From assembly GCF_028596125.1 (NCBI RefSeq), contig NZ_CP117229.1:1286001-1350000 (forward strand): a stretch of DNA of 64,000 bases, read 5' to 3'. Positions 1 to 10,118 of this stretch are shown here, one piece after another. This stretch comes from Listeria innocua (GTDB lineage Bacteria > Bacillota > Bacilli > Lactobacillales > Listeriaceae). The stretch's first letter is position 1, and every line of letters begins with the position of its first letter. A program made the translations under genes and the position numbers. The notes under the pieces are model-generated. The model did not search any database, was not told where the DNA came from, and saw only the letters and a list, made by a program, of their open reading frames with translations.

Positions 1-1145
1 GTTTTGTTCCAGAAGATGGTATGAATGTACTTATCACGGGGCGAATTGGCGTTTTCACAAAAGCTGGGCGTTATCAGTTTTATGCTGAACATATGGAACC
101 AGATGGCGTCGGTGCACTGTATATTCAATTAGAACAGCTGAAATCACAATTAGAAAAGGAAGGACTTTTTGCGGAAGCGCATAAAAAAGTGCTTCCTTCT
201 TTCCCGTCCAAAGTTGCAGTAGTTACATCTAAAACAGGTGCTGCTGTAAGGGATATTTTAACAACGATTCATCGTAGAATGCCCTCGGTGGAAGTAATCG
301 TGTATCCTACAGTTGTTCAAGGTGATAAGGCAGCTCAGCGAATAGTAGAAAACATTGGTCGAATCAATCAGCGAAATGATATTGATGTGATGATTATCGG
401 TCGTGGTGGTGGCTCTCTCGAAGAACTATGGGCTTTTAATGAAGAGCCAGTTGTTCGAGCAGTTTATGATTCTGATGTACCTGTAATCTCTGCGGTAGGA
501 CATGAAACAGACTTTGCGCTCAGTGATTTTTCAGCAGACGTTCGAGCAGCGACACCAACCGCAGCAGCTGAACTAGCGGTTCCAGATTATCGCGATTTAG
601 AAGAACGACTTGCAGAACGTAAATATCGCTTATTAGCAGTTACAAGGCAGTTGTTAGAACGTAAAGAAAGAGCACTTGAGCAACTAAAACAACATTTAAT
701 CTTAAATGGGCCAAAACATCAATTAGAACAGCAAATGGAACGTACAGATTATTTTGCTGAACGACTAAAAAATGCTTTTTCCAAGCAAGTATTGCTAAAA
801 CAAACTACTTTTAACCGACTAAATGATCGTTTACACTATTACCATCCTAAGAAAGAAATAGCCTTACAAAAAGAGCAAATAATATTACGTAAGCAAGCGT
901 TAGATAAAGCAATGAAACAACAACTTAAAGATAAACAACAAGCTTTTATTAGACAAGTCGAGGCTTTAGAACATTTAAGCCCGCTCGCTTTATTGAAACG
1001 TGGATTTGGTGTAACGTATAAAGCAGGAGAGTTAGTTAAAACCGTCCAAGAATTGGAAATTGGTGATAATATTCAAGTAAAAATGCAAGGTGGACACATA
1101 GACGCACATATTACCGCAAAGGAGGAAGATACAAGTGGCAACTAA
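1..1145 (+). CDS. xseA: Exodeoxyribonuclease VII large subunit (5' end cut by window)
   Basis: Large, catalytic subunit of exonuclease VII, which with XseB degrades single-stranded DNA from both ends in mismatch repair and recombination. The frame is open from base 3 and reads FVPEDGMNV, so the gene starts outside the window. About 380 residues are visible against roughly 450 for the family, so most of the N-terminal OB-fold is missing. The conserved GRGGGSLEELWAFNEE block and the following GHETDFALSDF segment mark the catalytic domain, followed by a long Lys/Gln/Glu-rich coiled-coil region. The stop codon overlaps the start of xseB by 11 bases, as expected for a translationally coupled pair. 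Confidence 0.96.
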   Translation, partial: FVPEDGMNVLITGRIGVFTKAGRYQFYAEHMEPDGVGALYIQLEQLKSQLEKEGLFAEAHKKVLPSFPSKVAVVTSKTGAAVRDILTTIHRRMPSVEVIVYPTVVQGDKAAQRIVENIGRINQRNDIDVMIIGRGGGSLEELWAFNEEPVVRAVYDSDVPVISAVGHETDFALSDFSADVRAATPTAAAELAVPDYRDLEERLAERKYRLLAVTRQLLERKERALEQLKQHLILNGPKHQLEQQMERTDYFAERLKNAFSKQVLLKQTTFNRLNDRLHYYHPKKEIALQKEQIILRKQALDKAMKQQLKDKQQAFIRQVEALEHLSPLALLKRGFGVTYKAGELVKTVQELEIGDNIQVKMQGGHIDAHITAKEEDTSGN

Positions 1146-1362
1146 AAAGAAAACTTTTGAAGAAGCAATCGCAGAACTAGAAACAATCGTAGAAGCGCTC
1201 GAAAACGGTAGTGCCTCACTTGAAGATTCTCTTGATATGTATCAAAAAGGAATCGAATTAACAAAATTATGCCAAGATAAATTGCAATCAGCCGAGCAAA
1301 GAATGGCTAAAGTAGTCACAGAAGCAGGAGAAGAAATTCCTTTTGAAGCGGATGGTGAATAA
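1135..1362 (+). CDS. xseB: Exodeoxyribonuclease VII small subunit
   Basis: Small subunit of exonuclease VII, 75 residues, the usual length for the family. It forms a helical hairpin that coats the coiled-coil of XseA. The motif FEEAIAELETIVEALENG near residues 8-25 and SLEDSLDMYQKGIEL are the family signature. The start is GTG, preceded by AAAGGAGG inside the end of xseA. It overlaps xseA by 11 bases and is followed only two bases later by ispA, so the three genes are one operon. Confidence 0.96.
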   Translation: MATKKKTFEEAIAELETIVEALENGSASLEDSLDMYQKGIELTKLCQDKLQSAEQRMAKVVTEAGEEIPFEADGE

Positions 1363-1364
1363 AT

Positions 1365-2246
1365 TTGCAAGATTTGATGCTTTTTCTAGATCATTATAAA
1401 AAAGTACTTGATGAGTCGCTTTTTAAAGAAATAAATATGCGCAATATCGAACCTAAGTTGAAAGAATCAATGTTATATTCAGTGCAAGCTGGCGGAAAAC
1501 GAATTCGTCCAATGCTTGTTTTTGCAACGCTTCAAGCCTTAAATATTGAGCCAATGCGCGGTTTAAAAACAGCTACGGCACTTGAAATGATTCATACGTA
1601 CAGCTTAATTCACGATGATTTACCAGCAATGGATGATGATGACTATCGACGCGGGAAATGGACGAACCATAAAATATACGGTGATGCAACAGCAATTTTA
1701 GCAGGAGATGCTTTGTTAACACTCGCTTTTTCTATTTTAGCTGAAGATGAAAATCTATCTTTCGAAACGCGTATTGCTTTAATTAATCAAATTAGTTATA
1801 GCAGTGGAGCAGAAGGCATGGTAGGTGGGCAACAAGCCGATATGGAAGCTGAAAATAAACAAGTCACATTAGAAGAACTAGCATCAATCCACGCTCGCAA
1901 AACTGGTGAACTATTAATTTTCGCAGTAACCTCAGCCGCAAAAATCGCTGAAGCAACTCCAGAACAAACAAAACGATTACGAATTTTTGCAGAAAATATC
2001 GGCATTGGTTTTCAAATTAGCGACGATATTTTAGATGTAATTGGCGATGAAACAAAAATGGGTAAAAAGACAGGGGTCGACGCTTTTCTGAATAAAAGTA
2101 CCTATCCCGGATTACTCACACTCGAAGGTGCTAAACGGGCATTAAATGAGCATGTTTCAATTGCAAAGTCAGCGCTTTCAGGACATGATTTCGACGATGA
2201 AATTCTCCTTAAACTTGCTGATTTAATCGCACTTAGAGAAAATTAA
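1365..2246 (+). CDS. ispA: Polyprenyl synthetase, farnesyl-diphosphate synthase
   Basis: Condenses DMAPP and IPP to geranyl and farnesyl diphosphate, feeding undecaprenyl, menaquinone and heme O synthesis. At 293 residues it has the normal length. Both aspartate-rich motifs are present: DDLPAMDDDD at residues 84-93 and DDILD at 220-224, which bind the Mg-diphosphate groups. The start is TTG, two bases after the xseB stop. The xseA-xseB-ispA order is the same as in B. subtilis. The IPP it uses could come from dxs (MEP route) just downstream or from the mevalonate genes elsewhere in the window. Confidence 0.95.
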   Translation: MQDLMLFLDHYKKVLDESLFKEINMRNIEPKLKESMLYSVQAGGKRIRPMLVFATLQALNIEPMRGLKTATALEMIHTYSLIHDDLPAMDDDDYRRGKWTNHKIYGDATAILAGDALLTLAFSILAEDENLSFETRIALINQISYSSGAEGMVGGQQADMEAENKQVTLEELASIHARKTGELLIFAVTSAAKIAEATPEQTKRLRIFAENIGIGFQISDDILDVIGDETKMGKKTGVDAFLNKSTYPGLLTLEGAKRALNEHVSIAKSALSGHDFDDEILLKLADLIALREN

Positions 2247-2299
2247 TCATAATTATCTAGTAATTTCAAAAATTTTTCACATATATAATTCAAATTGAT

Positions 2300-2328
2300 T
2301 TGCTTTTCTTAAAATACCGTGTTATACT
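2300..2328 (+). promoter_or_regulatory. Promoter of the cold-shock gene
   Basis: TTGCTT (2300-2305) and TATACT (2323-2328) are spaced by 17 bases, a good SigA-type promoter. Transcription would start near 2335 and leave an untranslated leader of about 110 bases before the cold-shock start codon. A long leader is typical of cspA-type genes, where it controls mRNA stability and translation in the cold. Confidence 0.7.
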
Positions 2329-2423
2329 AATGTAAGATTATTTTTGTGGGTGAAAGATACGATTGTGAACAACTTTCCATCTCGTGCCGTTAAGCAAGAA
2401 TAGTAAATAATTAGTGTGCATAA

Positions 2424-2645
<222 letters not shown>

Positions 2646-2666
2646 TTCTATTTTTTGAATAAGAAA

Positions 2667-2698
2667 AAGCAAATCATTTCGGTGATTTGCTTTTTTAT
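2667..2698 (+). terminator. Intrinsic terminator of the cold-shock gene
   Basis: A ten-base stem, AAGCAAATCA/TGATTTGCTT, with a six-base TTTCGG loop is followed by a run of Ts. It lies 21 bases after the cspL stop and isolates it from dxs. Confidence 0.9.
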
Positions 2699-2824
2699 TT
2701 GCCTAAAATCACCTTTCCTTGTTTGGTATAACTAGAATTATTTGCTATAATAAGAACAATTAATCGAGAAAAAGACTTTGCATGTATTCATGCGAGGACT
2801 CTTTGGAAAGTGAGTTGTTTTTAT

Positions 2825-4708
2825 TTGGATCTTTTAAAAATAAAGGATCCTTCCTTTATGAAACAATTGGATATACAAGAATTAGAAGCACTTGCGGCGG
2901 ATATTCGCGCTTTTTTAATTACTTCTACTTCCAAATCAGGAGGGCATATTGGGCCTAATCTTGGTGTGGTAGAACTAACGATTGCGCTGCATTACACTTT
3001 TAATAGTCCAAATGATAAATTTATTTGGGATGTGGGCCACCAGTCTTATGTGCACAAAATCCTAACTGGAAGGGCGAGTCAATTTGATACATTACGTCAG
3101 CACGGCGGACTAGACGGATTTCCAAAACGAAAAGAATCTATTCATGATGTATTTGAAACTGGCCACAGCTCGACTTCCTTGTCTGCTGCAGTCGGTATGG
3201 TTATTGCTAGAGATATAAAAAAAGAAGACTTTTATGTTATTCCGATAATCGGTGACGGGGCGCTCACTGGTGGGATGGCATTTGAAGCCTTGAATCATAT
3301 AGGAGACATGGGAAAAGATATGATTGTTATTTTAAATGATAATGATATGTCCATTGCGCCTAATGTAGGAGCACTCCACAATGTCCTTGGAAAATTAAGA
3401 ACTTCGAATACATTTCAACAAACAAAAACAAATATAGATAAATTAATGCGAAAAATTCCAACTGCCGGTGAAAAGTTAGCTGACACTGCTGAAAAAGCAA
3501 AAGACGGCATAAAACATTTGCTTGTAGAGGGTACTTTTTTTGAAGAATTAGGTTTTATGTATCTAGGACCGATTGATGGGCATAATTTAGAAGATGTTAT
3601 TACCAACTTAGAAATAGCTAAGCGGACTAAAGGACCTGTACTCCTCCATATCATCACGAAAAAAGGAAAAGGGTACCAACCTGCCGAATTAGACTCCCGT
3701 GGCACCTGGCATGGTACAGGGCCATATAAAGTCGAAACAGGGAGCTTCATTAAGCCTGCTAAGACTGTCGCCTCATGGAGTTCTGTTATTAGTAATGAAT
3801 TAATGCGTCTAGCAGCGAATGATGAACGTATCGTTGCCATAACTCCTGCCATGCCTGTAGGTTCCAAATTAGAAAAATTTGCTAAAACTTTTCCAGAACG
3901 TTTTTTTGATGTTGGAATTGCAGAGCAACATGCAACAACAATGGCGGCTGGTTTAGCAACGCAAGCAATGAAGCCTTTTCTAGCTATTTATTCGACATTT
4001 CTACAAAGAGCTTATGACCAGTTGGTTCACGATGTTTGTCGGCAAAAATTAAATGTCGTTATCGGGATTGATCGTGCTGGCCTTGTTGGAGCAGACGGTG
4101 AAACACATCAAGGTATTTTTGATATTTCTTTTCTAAATAGTATTCCAAATATGATTATCACGATGCCGAAAGATGAAGAAGAAGCTAGACAATTAATGGA
4201 CACTGCTTTTGCTTATGATGATGGGCCTTTTGCAATTCGTTACCCACGTGGAAATGGACCGGGTAAAGAGCTTTCTGAATCTAGTAAGCTTATACCAATT
4301 GGCGAATGGGAAACGATTATTCAGCCTGTTGATGCTGTTATTTTAACTTTTGGACCAACGCTCGAACAGGCACTTAAAGCAGCTGAACAATTAGAGGATC
4401 TAGGTCAGCGTGTGGGTGTCATTAATGCACGTTTTATTAAACCGCTAGATGAAGCTTTATTACACCGAATTTTTAAGCAAAAAATCCCTATTTTAACAGT
4501 AGAAGAATCATTATTAAAAGGCGGATTTGGCGCAAGTGTGTTAGAATTTATGGAAGAAAATAATTATACGGATGTTACTATCCATCGTATTGGGTTGCCA
4601 GATGAATTCATTGGTCACGGTTCTGTCCCGCTAATTCTTGAATCCTATGGTATATCTCCAACTGGTATTGTATTAAAAATAAATGAAATGCTCGCACAAA
4701 GCGAGTAA
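2825..4708 (+). CDS. dxs: 1-deoxy-D-xylulose-5-phosphate synthase
   Basis: First enzyme of the MEP isoprenoid pathway: thiamine-diphosphate dependent condensation of pyruvate and glyceraldehyde 3-phosphate. The protein has 627 residues. Visible landmarks are [10 protein letters not shown] near the N-terminus, the ThDP/Mg motif beginning GDGALTGG, and [13 protein letters not shown] holding the catalytic glutamate. The start is uncertain. A GTG at 2810 would add five residues, but the TTG at 2825 gives the conserved [11 protein letters not shown]-terminus of Bacillus Dxs. It is followed 18 bases later by the TlyA gene, so the two are probably co-transcribed. The same organism also carries mevalonate genes (see thiolase, mvaS and fni here). 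Confidence 0.95.
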   Translation: MDLLKIKDPSFMKQLDIQELEALAADIRAFLITSTSKSGGHIGPNLGVVELTIALHYTFNSPNDKFIWDVGHQSYVHKILTGRASQFDTLRQHGGLDGFPKRKESIHDVFETGHSSTSLSAAVGMVIARDIKKEDFYVIPIIGDGALTGGMAFEALNHIGDMGKDMIVILNDNDMSIAPNVGALHNVLGKLRTSNTFQQTKTNIDKLMRKIPTAGEKLADTAEKAKDGIKHLLVEGTFFEELGFMYLGPIDGHNLEDVITNLEIAKRTKGPVLLHIITKKGKGYQPAELDSRGTWHGTGPYKVETGSFIKPAKTVASWSSVISNELMRLAANDERIVAITPAMPVGSKLEKFAKTFPERFFDVGIAEQHATTMAAGLATQAMKPFLAIYSTFLQRAYDQLVHDVCRQKLNVVIGIDRAGLVGADGETHQGIFDISFLNSIPNMIITMPKDEEEARQLMDTAFAYDDGPFAIRYPRGNGPGKELSESSKLIPIGEWETIIQPVDAVILTFGPTLEQALKAAEQLEDLGQRVGVINARFIKPLDEALLHRIFKQKIPILTVEESLLKGGFGASVLEFMEENNYTDVTIHRIGLPDEFIGHGSVPLILESYGISPTGIVLKINEMLAQSE

Positions 4709-4726
4709 GTTAAGGGCGAAGAAACT

Positions 4727-5551
4727 ATGACAATAAAAAAAGAACGCGCAGATATTCTGCTAGTAGAACAAGGACTATTTGAAACAAGAGAAAAAGCAAA
4801 GCGTGCCATTATGGCTGGAATTGTTTACCGTAAAGAAGAACGTGTCGACAAACCTGGAGAAAAAATTCCGGCAGATAGCGAACTGCAAGTCAAAGGAAAA
4901 CAAATGCCTTATGTGAGTCGTGGTGGCTTGAAATTAGAAAAGGCATTACAAGTATTTAATTTTGATGTGAAAGATAAACTAATGCTTGATATTGGAGCTT
5001 CTACTGGTGGTTTTACAGACTGTGCTTTGCAAAATGGGGCACGACATTCGTATGCGCTTGATGTTGGCTATAATCAACTTGCATGGAAATTACGTAATGA
5101 TGAACGGGTTACAGTCATGGAGCGGACTAACTTTCGCCATGTGACGCCAGCTGATTTTACGGAAGGCTTAGCGGAATTCGCAACGATTGATGTTTCCTTT
5201 ATTTCACTCAAACTTATTTTACCTGTACTTAGAACTGTGCTCGTAACAGGTGGCGATGTGATGACTTTAATCAAACCACAATTTGAAGCAGGACGTGAAC
5301 AGGTGGGTAAAAAAGGAATAATTCGCGACCCAGCTGTACATGAAGCTGTTGTTGAAAACATTGCTCTATTTGCGCTTGATAATGGTTATGACTTGATGGG
5401 GCTTGATTTTTCACCAATAACTGGTGGAGAAGGAAACATTGAATTTATTGCGCATCTTAAATGGACTGGCAAAGAAACTGGTGAAAATCATTTAGAGCCA
5501 GCTGCAATTACAAAACTTATTACAAAAGCACATACTAAATTAGATAAATAA
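4727..5551 (+). CDS. TlyA family rRNA 2'-O-methyltransferase (YqxC-like)
   Basis: Protein of 274 residues with an N-terminal S4 RNA-binding domain (about 6-65, including LVEQGLFETREKAKRAIMAG) and a C-terminal FtsJ-type Rossmann methyltransferase domain with the SAM motif LDIGASTGGFTDCAL. Family members methylate ribose 2'-O positions of 16S or 23S rRNA and are often misnamed hemolysins after Mycobacterium TlyA. The gene lies between dxs and argR, as yqxC does in B. subtilis, and ends at a clear terminator. Its actual rRNA target in Listeria cannot be read from the sequence. Confidence 0.9.
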   Translation: MTIKKERADILLVEQGLFETREKAKRAIMAGIVYRKEERVDKPGEKIPADSELQVKGKQMPYVSRGGLKLEKALQVFNFDVKDKLMLDIGASTGGFTDCALQNGARHSYALDVGYNQLAWKLRNDERVTVMERTNFRHVTPADFTEGLAEFATIDVSFISLKLILPVLRTVLVTGGDVMTLIKPQFEAGREQVGKKGIIRDPAVHEAVVENIALFALDNGYDLMGLDFSPITGGEGNIEFIAHLKWTGKETGENHLEPAAITKLITKAHTKLDK

Positions 5552-5556
5552 TGTAT

Positions 5557-5590
5557 ACCGGAAAGCAGTGATGTTTTCCGGTTTTTGCTT
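5557..5590 (+). terminator. Intrinsic terminator after the TlyA gene
   Basis: Stem ACCGGAAA (5557-5564) pairs with TTTCCGGT (5575-5582) and is followed by TTTTTGCTTTT. It separates dxs-tlyA from argR-recN. Confidence 0.85.
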
Positions 5591-5741
5591 TTACTATGCT
5601 GTTTATACTCATTTAAGCATGTATTTTCAATGTATAGAGTATTAAACTAGACTTTATTGCATAATTTTGCATTAATTCCGTGACTTTATGCGTTTTTTCG
5701 GATAAGATGTAAGTAGAAAATTATCGTGAGGTGAAGAAGGA

Positions 5742-6191
5742 ATGAATAAAGGTCATCGTCATATTATTATTCGAGAATTGATTACATCTAATGAGATTGA
5801 CACGCAAGAAGATTTAGTAGAACTTCTGTTAGAACGCGATGTTAAAGTAACCCAAGCAACCGTTTCCCGTGATATTAAAGAACTTCATCTAGTCAAAGTT
5901 CCAACACAAACTGGTGGCTATAAATATAGTCTCCCTGCCGATAATAGCTTTAACCCCCATCAAAAATTAAAACGCGCTTTAATTGATTGCTTTATTGGTA
6001 TCGATACAGTGCAATTTATGATTATTTTAAAAGTAATGCCAGGGAATGGGAACTCTGTTGGTGCGCTAATAGATAACTTAGACTGGCCAGAAAAAGCAGG
6101 AACACTTTGCGGAGATGACACTTGTTTAATCATTTGTCGCTCAGAAGAAAATGCAAAAACATTAACAGATCGTTTTATAGATATGCTTTAA
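5742..6191 (+). CDS. argR: Arginine repressor
   Basis: Hexameric arginine-sensing regulator (ArgR/AhrC) that represses arginine biosynthesis and activates catabolism. The 149 residues contain an N-terminal winged helix ([12 protein letters not shown], 37-48, is the recognition helix) and a C-terminal arginine-binding/oligomerisation domain with GTLCGDDT (120-127). The start is ATG after GAGGTGAAGAAGGA. It lies 22 bases upstream of recN, a pairing conserved with ahrC-recN in B. subtilis. TGCATAATTTTGCA at 5658-5671 is a weak palindrome upstream that could be an ARG box, but the match is poor. Confidence 0.95.
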   Translation: MNKGHRHIIIRELITSNEIDTQEDLVELLLERDVKVTQATVSRDIKELHLVKVPTQTGGYKYSLPADNSFNPHQKLKRALIDCFIGIDTVQFMIILKVMPGNGNSVGALIDNLDWPEKAGTLCGDDTCLIICRSEENAKTLTDRFIDML

Positions 6192-6213
6192 AAATTGTTG
6201 GAGGTGAAGGATT

Positions 6214-7905
6214 TTGCTTCAAGAAATGACAATTAAAAACTTTGCTATCATCGAATCACTCTCTTTAACTTTTCAAGAAGGGATGACGGTATTAACTGGG
6301 GAGACCGGCGCAGGTAAATCAATTATTATTGATGCGCTTGGTCTTCTTGTTGGCGGACGGGGATCGACTGATTTTATTCGCCACGGTGAGGAACGTTTGG
6401 AACTGCAAGGCTTATTTGCCCTAGCAGAAGATAATCTTGCCTGCCGTAATGCACTTTTGGAAAATGGAATAGATGCTTCGGATGATATGGTCGTTTTGGA
6501 ACGTAGCTTATTTCGCTCCGGTAAAAATAGTTGCCGTATTAACGGAAAACTAGTAACTACGGTGTTGCTACGTCAAATCGGTTCTAAATTAATAGATATT
6601 CATAGTCAACATGAACACCAAGAATTAATGAATGAAGAATTTCATTTATCGTTACTAGATAGGTTTGCTGCTGATAAAATTAAACCCGCTTTAACGAAAT
6701 ATCAAACTAATTTTAAAGAGTACCAAACTATTTTGAGAGAATGGCAAAATTGGACGAAAAATGAGCGAGAACTTGCACAGCGGCTCGATATGCTTCGTTT
6801 TCAACAACAAGAAATCGAAAATGCAAATTTGCAAGCTGGGGAAGAAGATCGTTTATTAGAACAAAAAAATGTTTTAGCGAATTTTGAAAAGTTAAATGAA
6901 AACTTGCAAGGAGCGTATACAGCTATCCAAGGAGAACCGGGCGGACTTGAATTTATTGGAGAAGCAATGCGTCAGATGGAAGCGGCTGCGAGTATTCATA
7001 CTGATTATAAAGCAGTTAGTGAAGCAATATCATCCAGTTACTATATGCTTGAAGACAGTATGAGCCAAATTAGACAATCGCTTGATCAGCTTGAATTCCA
7101 ACCAGAAGAACTGAATCAAATTGAATCACGCTTGAATGATTTAAATCAACTAAAACGTAAATACGGTAAAACCATTGAAGATATTATTCAGTATGAAAAA
7201 GAAATTAGTACTGAAATGGAAAAACTGACGGATAGTGAGTCCCACGTTGGGCATTTAGAAACTAAAATGGCCACATTAAAAACAGAACTCACAAAACAAG
7301 CAAGTACACTCACTGACATCCGCAAAAAAGCAGCAACCACGTTAGAAAAACAAATTAAACAAGAATTAAATCAACTATATATGGAAAAAGCTATTTTCAG
7401 TGTTCACTTTGAGTCTGACAAAACAGAATTAACGGAATCAGGCCAAGACAGTGTCGTCTTCTATATGTCGACCAATCCAGGTGAGCCGCTAAAACCACTT
7501 GCGAAAATCGCTTCTGGCGGTGAGTTATCACGAATGATGTTAGCGCTAAAAACCATTTTTTCAAGACATCAAGGCATTACATCTATCATTTTTGATGAAG
7601 TGGATACGGGTGTAAGCGGACGTGTCGGCCAAGCGATTGCTGAAAAAATTTATGCAGTCTCTGTTGGTTCACAAGTTCTTTGTATCAGTCATTTGCCTCA
7701 AGTAGCTGCAATGGCCAATCACCATTACTACATCACAAAAAAAGTGCAAAATAAACGGACAACTACTTCCGTCACAATTTTAAAAGGCGAGCAAAAAGTA
7801 GAAGAAATCAGCCGTATGATTGCTGGGATAGAAGTGACTGAACTAACAAAACAACACGCGAAAGAAATGATTCAACAAGCTGAAAAAGTAAAACAAACCT
7901 ATTAA
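6214..7905 (+). CDS. recN: DNA repair protein RecN
   Basis: SMC-like ATPase recruited early to double-strand breaks. It has 563 residues, a normal length. Walker A GETGAGKS is at 29-36, a central coiled coil occupies about 150-370, and the C-terminal half carries the ABC signature ASGGELSRMM and Walker B/D-loop IIFDEVDTGVSG. The start is TTG, six bases after GGAGGTGA. It is co-transcribed with argR. In B. subtilis recN is followed by spoIVB and spo0A. Here the next genes are the branched-chain acid operon, consistent with a non-sporulating lineage. Confidence 0.96.
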   Translation: MLQEMTIKNFAIIESLSLTFQEGMTVLTGETGAGKSIIIDALGLLVGGRGSTDFIRHGEERLELQGLFALAEDNLACRNALLENGIDASDDMVVLERSLFRSGKNSCRINGKLVTTVLLRQIGSKLIDIHSQHEHQELMNEEFHLSLLDRFAADKIKPALTKYQTNFKEYQTILREWQNWTKNERELAQRLDMLRFQQQEIENANLQAGEEDRLLEQKNVLANFEKLNENLQGAYTAIQGEPGGLEFIGEAMRQMEAAASIHTDYKAVSEAISSSYYMLEDSMSQIRQSLDQLEFQPEELNQIESRLNDLNQLKRKYGKTIEDIIQYEKEISTEMEKLTDSESHVGHLETKMATLKTELTKQASTLTDIRKKAATTLEKQIKQELNQLYMEKAIFSVHFESDKTELTESGQDSVVFYMSTNPGEPLKPLAKIASGGELSRMMLALKTIFSRHQGITSIIFDEVDTGVSGRVGQAIAEKIYAVSVGSQVLCISHLPQVAAMANHHYYITKKVQNKRTTTSVTILKGEQKVEEISRMIAGIEVTELTKQHAKEMIQQAEKVKQTY

Positions 7906-7919
7906 AAAAACGAAATTGC

Positions 7920-7948
7920 TTGCATATCGAATAGTTTTTGCTTAAAAT
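7920..7948 (+). promoter_or_regulatory. Promoter of the bkd operon
   Basis: TTGCAT (7920-7925), a 17-base spacer and TAAAAT (7943-7948) lie just after recN and about 87 bases before ptb. This is the best promoter in the recN-ptb gap and would drive the six-gene operon. Confidence 0.65.
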
Positions 7949-8034
7949 GAATAAGGTAGAAATTATTACCTGGTCATAAAAACAACTACTAATTCGAAAT
8001 GCGGCTTTTTTGTGCGATAAAGGAGTTATTTTTT

Positions 8035-8901
8035 ATGACAAGCAAAAGATTTTTCAAAGAAGTGGCAGAAACGAGTTCGCTGGTTTTTGCAGTAGCTGGA
8101 GCAGATGATGAAGTCGTTTTAGAAACCATCCGTCTAGCACTGGATCAAGGTTTAGGCAAGTTTCTTTTATTTGGAAAAAAAGAAGATCGAAGCTTAACGG
8201 CAAACGACAGCGTTACTTGGATTCAAGCGAATACAGCAGAAGAGGCAGCACAGGGCGCGATTTTAGCTGTGAAAAATAAAGAAGCAGATATTTTGGTCAA
8301 AGGATTTATTCCGACAGCTACTTTAATGCATCATGTCTTAAAAAAGGAAAATGAGTTGCGGACAGGGCAATTATTAAGCCAAATTGCTATTTTCGATATT
8401 CCGACATACCACAAGCCTTTATTATTAACAGATTGTGCAATGAATGTTGCTCCAAAAATAAATGAAAAAATAGCAATTACAGAAAATGCGCTGAATGTTG
8501 CTCAGAAAATTGGTATAACAAATCCAAAAGTGGCTTTACTTAGCGCGGTGGAAGAAGTTACCGAAAAAATGCCTTCTACGGTCGAAGCGAATGAAGTAGC
8601 AAATCATTTCAAAGGCAAGATAGATATTGCTGGTCCGCTTGCACTTGATGTAGCTATTTCAAAAGAAGCGGCACAGCATAAAGGGATTAAAAATAATGCG
8701 GCGGGTGATGCGGATATTTTAATTGCCCCTAATATTGAAACTGGAAATGCCCTTTATAAATCGCTCGTATACTTTGCGGGAGCTAGAGTTGGTAGTGCTA
8801 TTGTCGGAGCAAAAGTACCGATTGTTATATCTTCCAGAAATGATACACCAGAAAATAAATTAGCTTCATTTATCCTAACTGTTAGAATGGTTGGAAAATA
8901 A
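8035..8901 (+). CDS. ptb: Phosphate butyryltransferase
   Basis: Interconverts branched or straight acyl-CoA (butyryl, isovaleryl) and acyl phosphate. The protein is 288 residues of the PTA/PTB fold, with the conserved [18 protein letters not shown] block and [12 protein letters not shown]. The ATG at 8035 was chosen because AAGGAG lies nine bases upstream. An upstream in-frame ATG at 7999 would add twelve unconserved residues and lacks a binding site. It is the first gene of ptb-buk-lpd-bkdAA-bkdAB-bkdB. The B. subtilis operon has bcd (leucine dehydrogenase) between ptb and buk. That gene is absent here. Confidence 0.93.
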   Translation: MTSKRFFKEVAETSSLVFAVAGADDEVVLETIRLALDQGLGKFLLFGKKEDRSLTANDSVTWIQANTAEEAAQGAILAVKNKEADILVKGFIPTATLMHHVLKKENELRTGQLLSQIAIFDIPTYHKPLLLTDCAMNVAPKINEKIAITENALNVAQKIGITNPKVALLSAVEEVTEKMPSTVEANEVANHFKGKIDIAGPLALDVAISKEAAQHKGIKNNAAGDADILIAPNIETGNALYKSLVYFAGARVGSAIVGAKVPIVISSRNDTPENKLASFILTVRMVGK

Positions 8902-9037
8902 TGAAATAATGTGAATAGACGGACTTTAATGATATGAATGCAAAGGCTTTTATTTGATTACGCCCTACGTGTTACAATAGTCCTTGGGAAAATGATAACC
9001 TACAGCATTTTTCACAATTAAATTTGGAGGAAATCAA

Positions 9038-10105
9038 ATGTCTTATGATGTTTTGACAATAAATCCTGGTTCCACTTCTACAAAACTCGCCGTTTATCAT
9101 GGCGATAAAGTACTTTTTGAAGAAACAGTCAGACACACAATGCAAGAATTCGCCGACTTTAACAATGTACAGGAACAATTTGATTTTAGATGGCAAGTTT
9201 TGCGACGAGTGATTGATGCGTTTGGTTATGATGTAAATAAATTAGATGCAGTAGTTGGACGAGGTGGTTTGCTTCGACCAGTTGCTGGCGGTACATATAT
9301 GGTTACTGAAAAAATGCTAGCGGATTTAAAAAACAACAAGTACGGTGAGCATGCTTCCAACCTTGGTGCTATGCTTGCTAAAAAATTAGCAGATAAGCTC
9401 GGAATACCAAGTTTTATCGTTGATCCCGTTGTAGTAGACGAAATGCAACCAGTAGCTAGATTCTCTGGAAATGAACTTATTGCTAGAAAAAGTATTTTTC
9501 ACGCATTGAACCATAAGGCGGCTGGGCGAAAAATTGCCAAAGAGCTAGGTTCGGAATATGAGAAAATGAATTTTGTTATCGCGCATCTTGGTGGAGGTAT
9601 TTCCGTTGCAGCACACAGACAAGGGAAAGCAGTGGATGTAAATAATGCACTAGATGGCGATGGTCCTTTTAGTCCTGAACGATCTGGTTCACTCCCAATG
9701 AATGATTTTTTAGAAGCATGTTTTAGTGGGAAGTGGACGAAACGTGAACTACACGAGCTAATCGTCGGCCGTGGCGGGATGATTTCTTATCTAGGAACAA
9801 ATAGTATGTTAGATGTAGAAAATAAAGTTCAAGCTGGTGACGCGGATGCCATCAAAGCTTTTGATGCGATGGCTTACCAAGTTAGTAAAGAAATAGGCGC
9901 ATGTTCCGTCGTTTTACATGGCAAAATTGATGCTATTATTTTAACTGGTGGACTTGCTAGAAGTGAACTATTTACAAGTAAAATTATCGAGCAAACAAAC
10001 TGGATAGCCAGAGTAATTATAGAACCTGGAGAAGATGAATTAGAAGCTCTAAACAGTGGTGTACAACGTGTTCTCGCTGGAATTGAAAAAGAAAAAGTGT
10101 ACTAA
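9038..10105 (+). CDS. buk: Butyrate (branched-chain acid) kinase
   Basis: ASKHA-fold acetate/butyrate kinase family, 355 residues. The N-terminal phosphate-binding signature NPGSTSTKLAVY and the motifs AHLGGGISVAAH and ILTGGLARSE are intact. With Ptb it can turn exogenous branched-chain carboxylic acids into acyl-CoA, or run the other way to gain ATP. The start is ATG, eight bases after GGAGG. The 136-base gap from ptb holds no convincing terminator. The next gene begins 13 bases after the stop. Confidence 0.93.
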   Translation: MSYDVLTINPGSTSTKLAVYHGDKVLFEETVRHTMQEFADFNNVQEQFDFRWQVLRRVIDAFGYDVNKLDAVVGRGGLLRPVAGGTYMVTEKMLADLKNNKYGEHASNLGAMLAKKLADKLGIPSFIVDPVVVDEMQPVARFSGNELIARKSIFHALNHKAAGRKIAKELGSEYEKMNFVIAHLGGGISVAAHRQGKAVDVNNALDGDGPFSPERSGSLPMNDFLEACFSGKWTKRELHELIVGRGGMISYLGTNSMLDVENKVQAGDADAIKAFDAMAYQVSKEIGACSVVLHGKIDAIILTGGLARSELFTSKIIEQTNWIARVIIEPGEDELEALNSGVQRVLAGIEKEKVY

Positions 10106-10118
10106 AGGAGGAGATAAT

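Noticed and set aside
3415-3867. Open frame of 150 codons opposite dxs
   Set aside because: Shadow of a highly conserved gene, with no binding site.
4727-5551. Calling the TlyA homologue a hemolysin
   Set aside because: The S4 plus FtsJ architecture is that of an rRNA methyltransferase. There is no secretion signal.
5658-5671. ARG box upstream of argR
   Set aside because: TGCATAATTTTGCA is palindromic in part, but too far from the ArgR consensus to annotate as a site.
8940-8980. Separate promoter for buk
   Set aside because: TTGATT and TACAAT are present in the ptb-buk gap, but spaced only 13 bases apart. The operon promoter before ptb is better.
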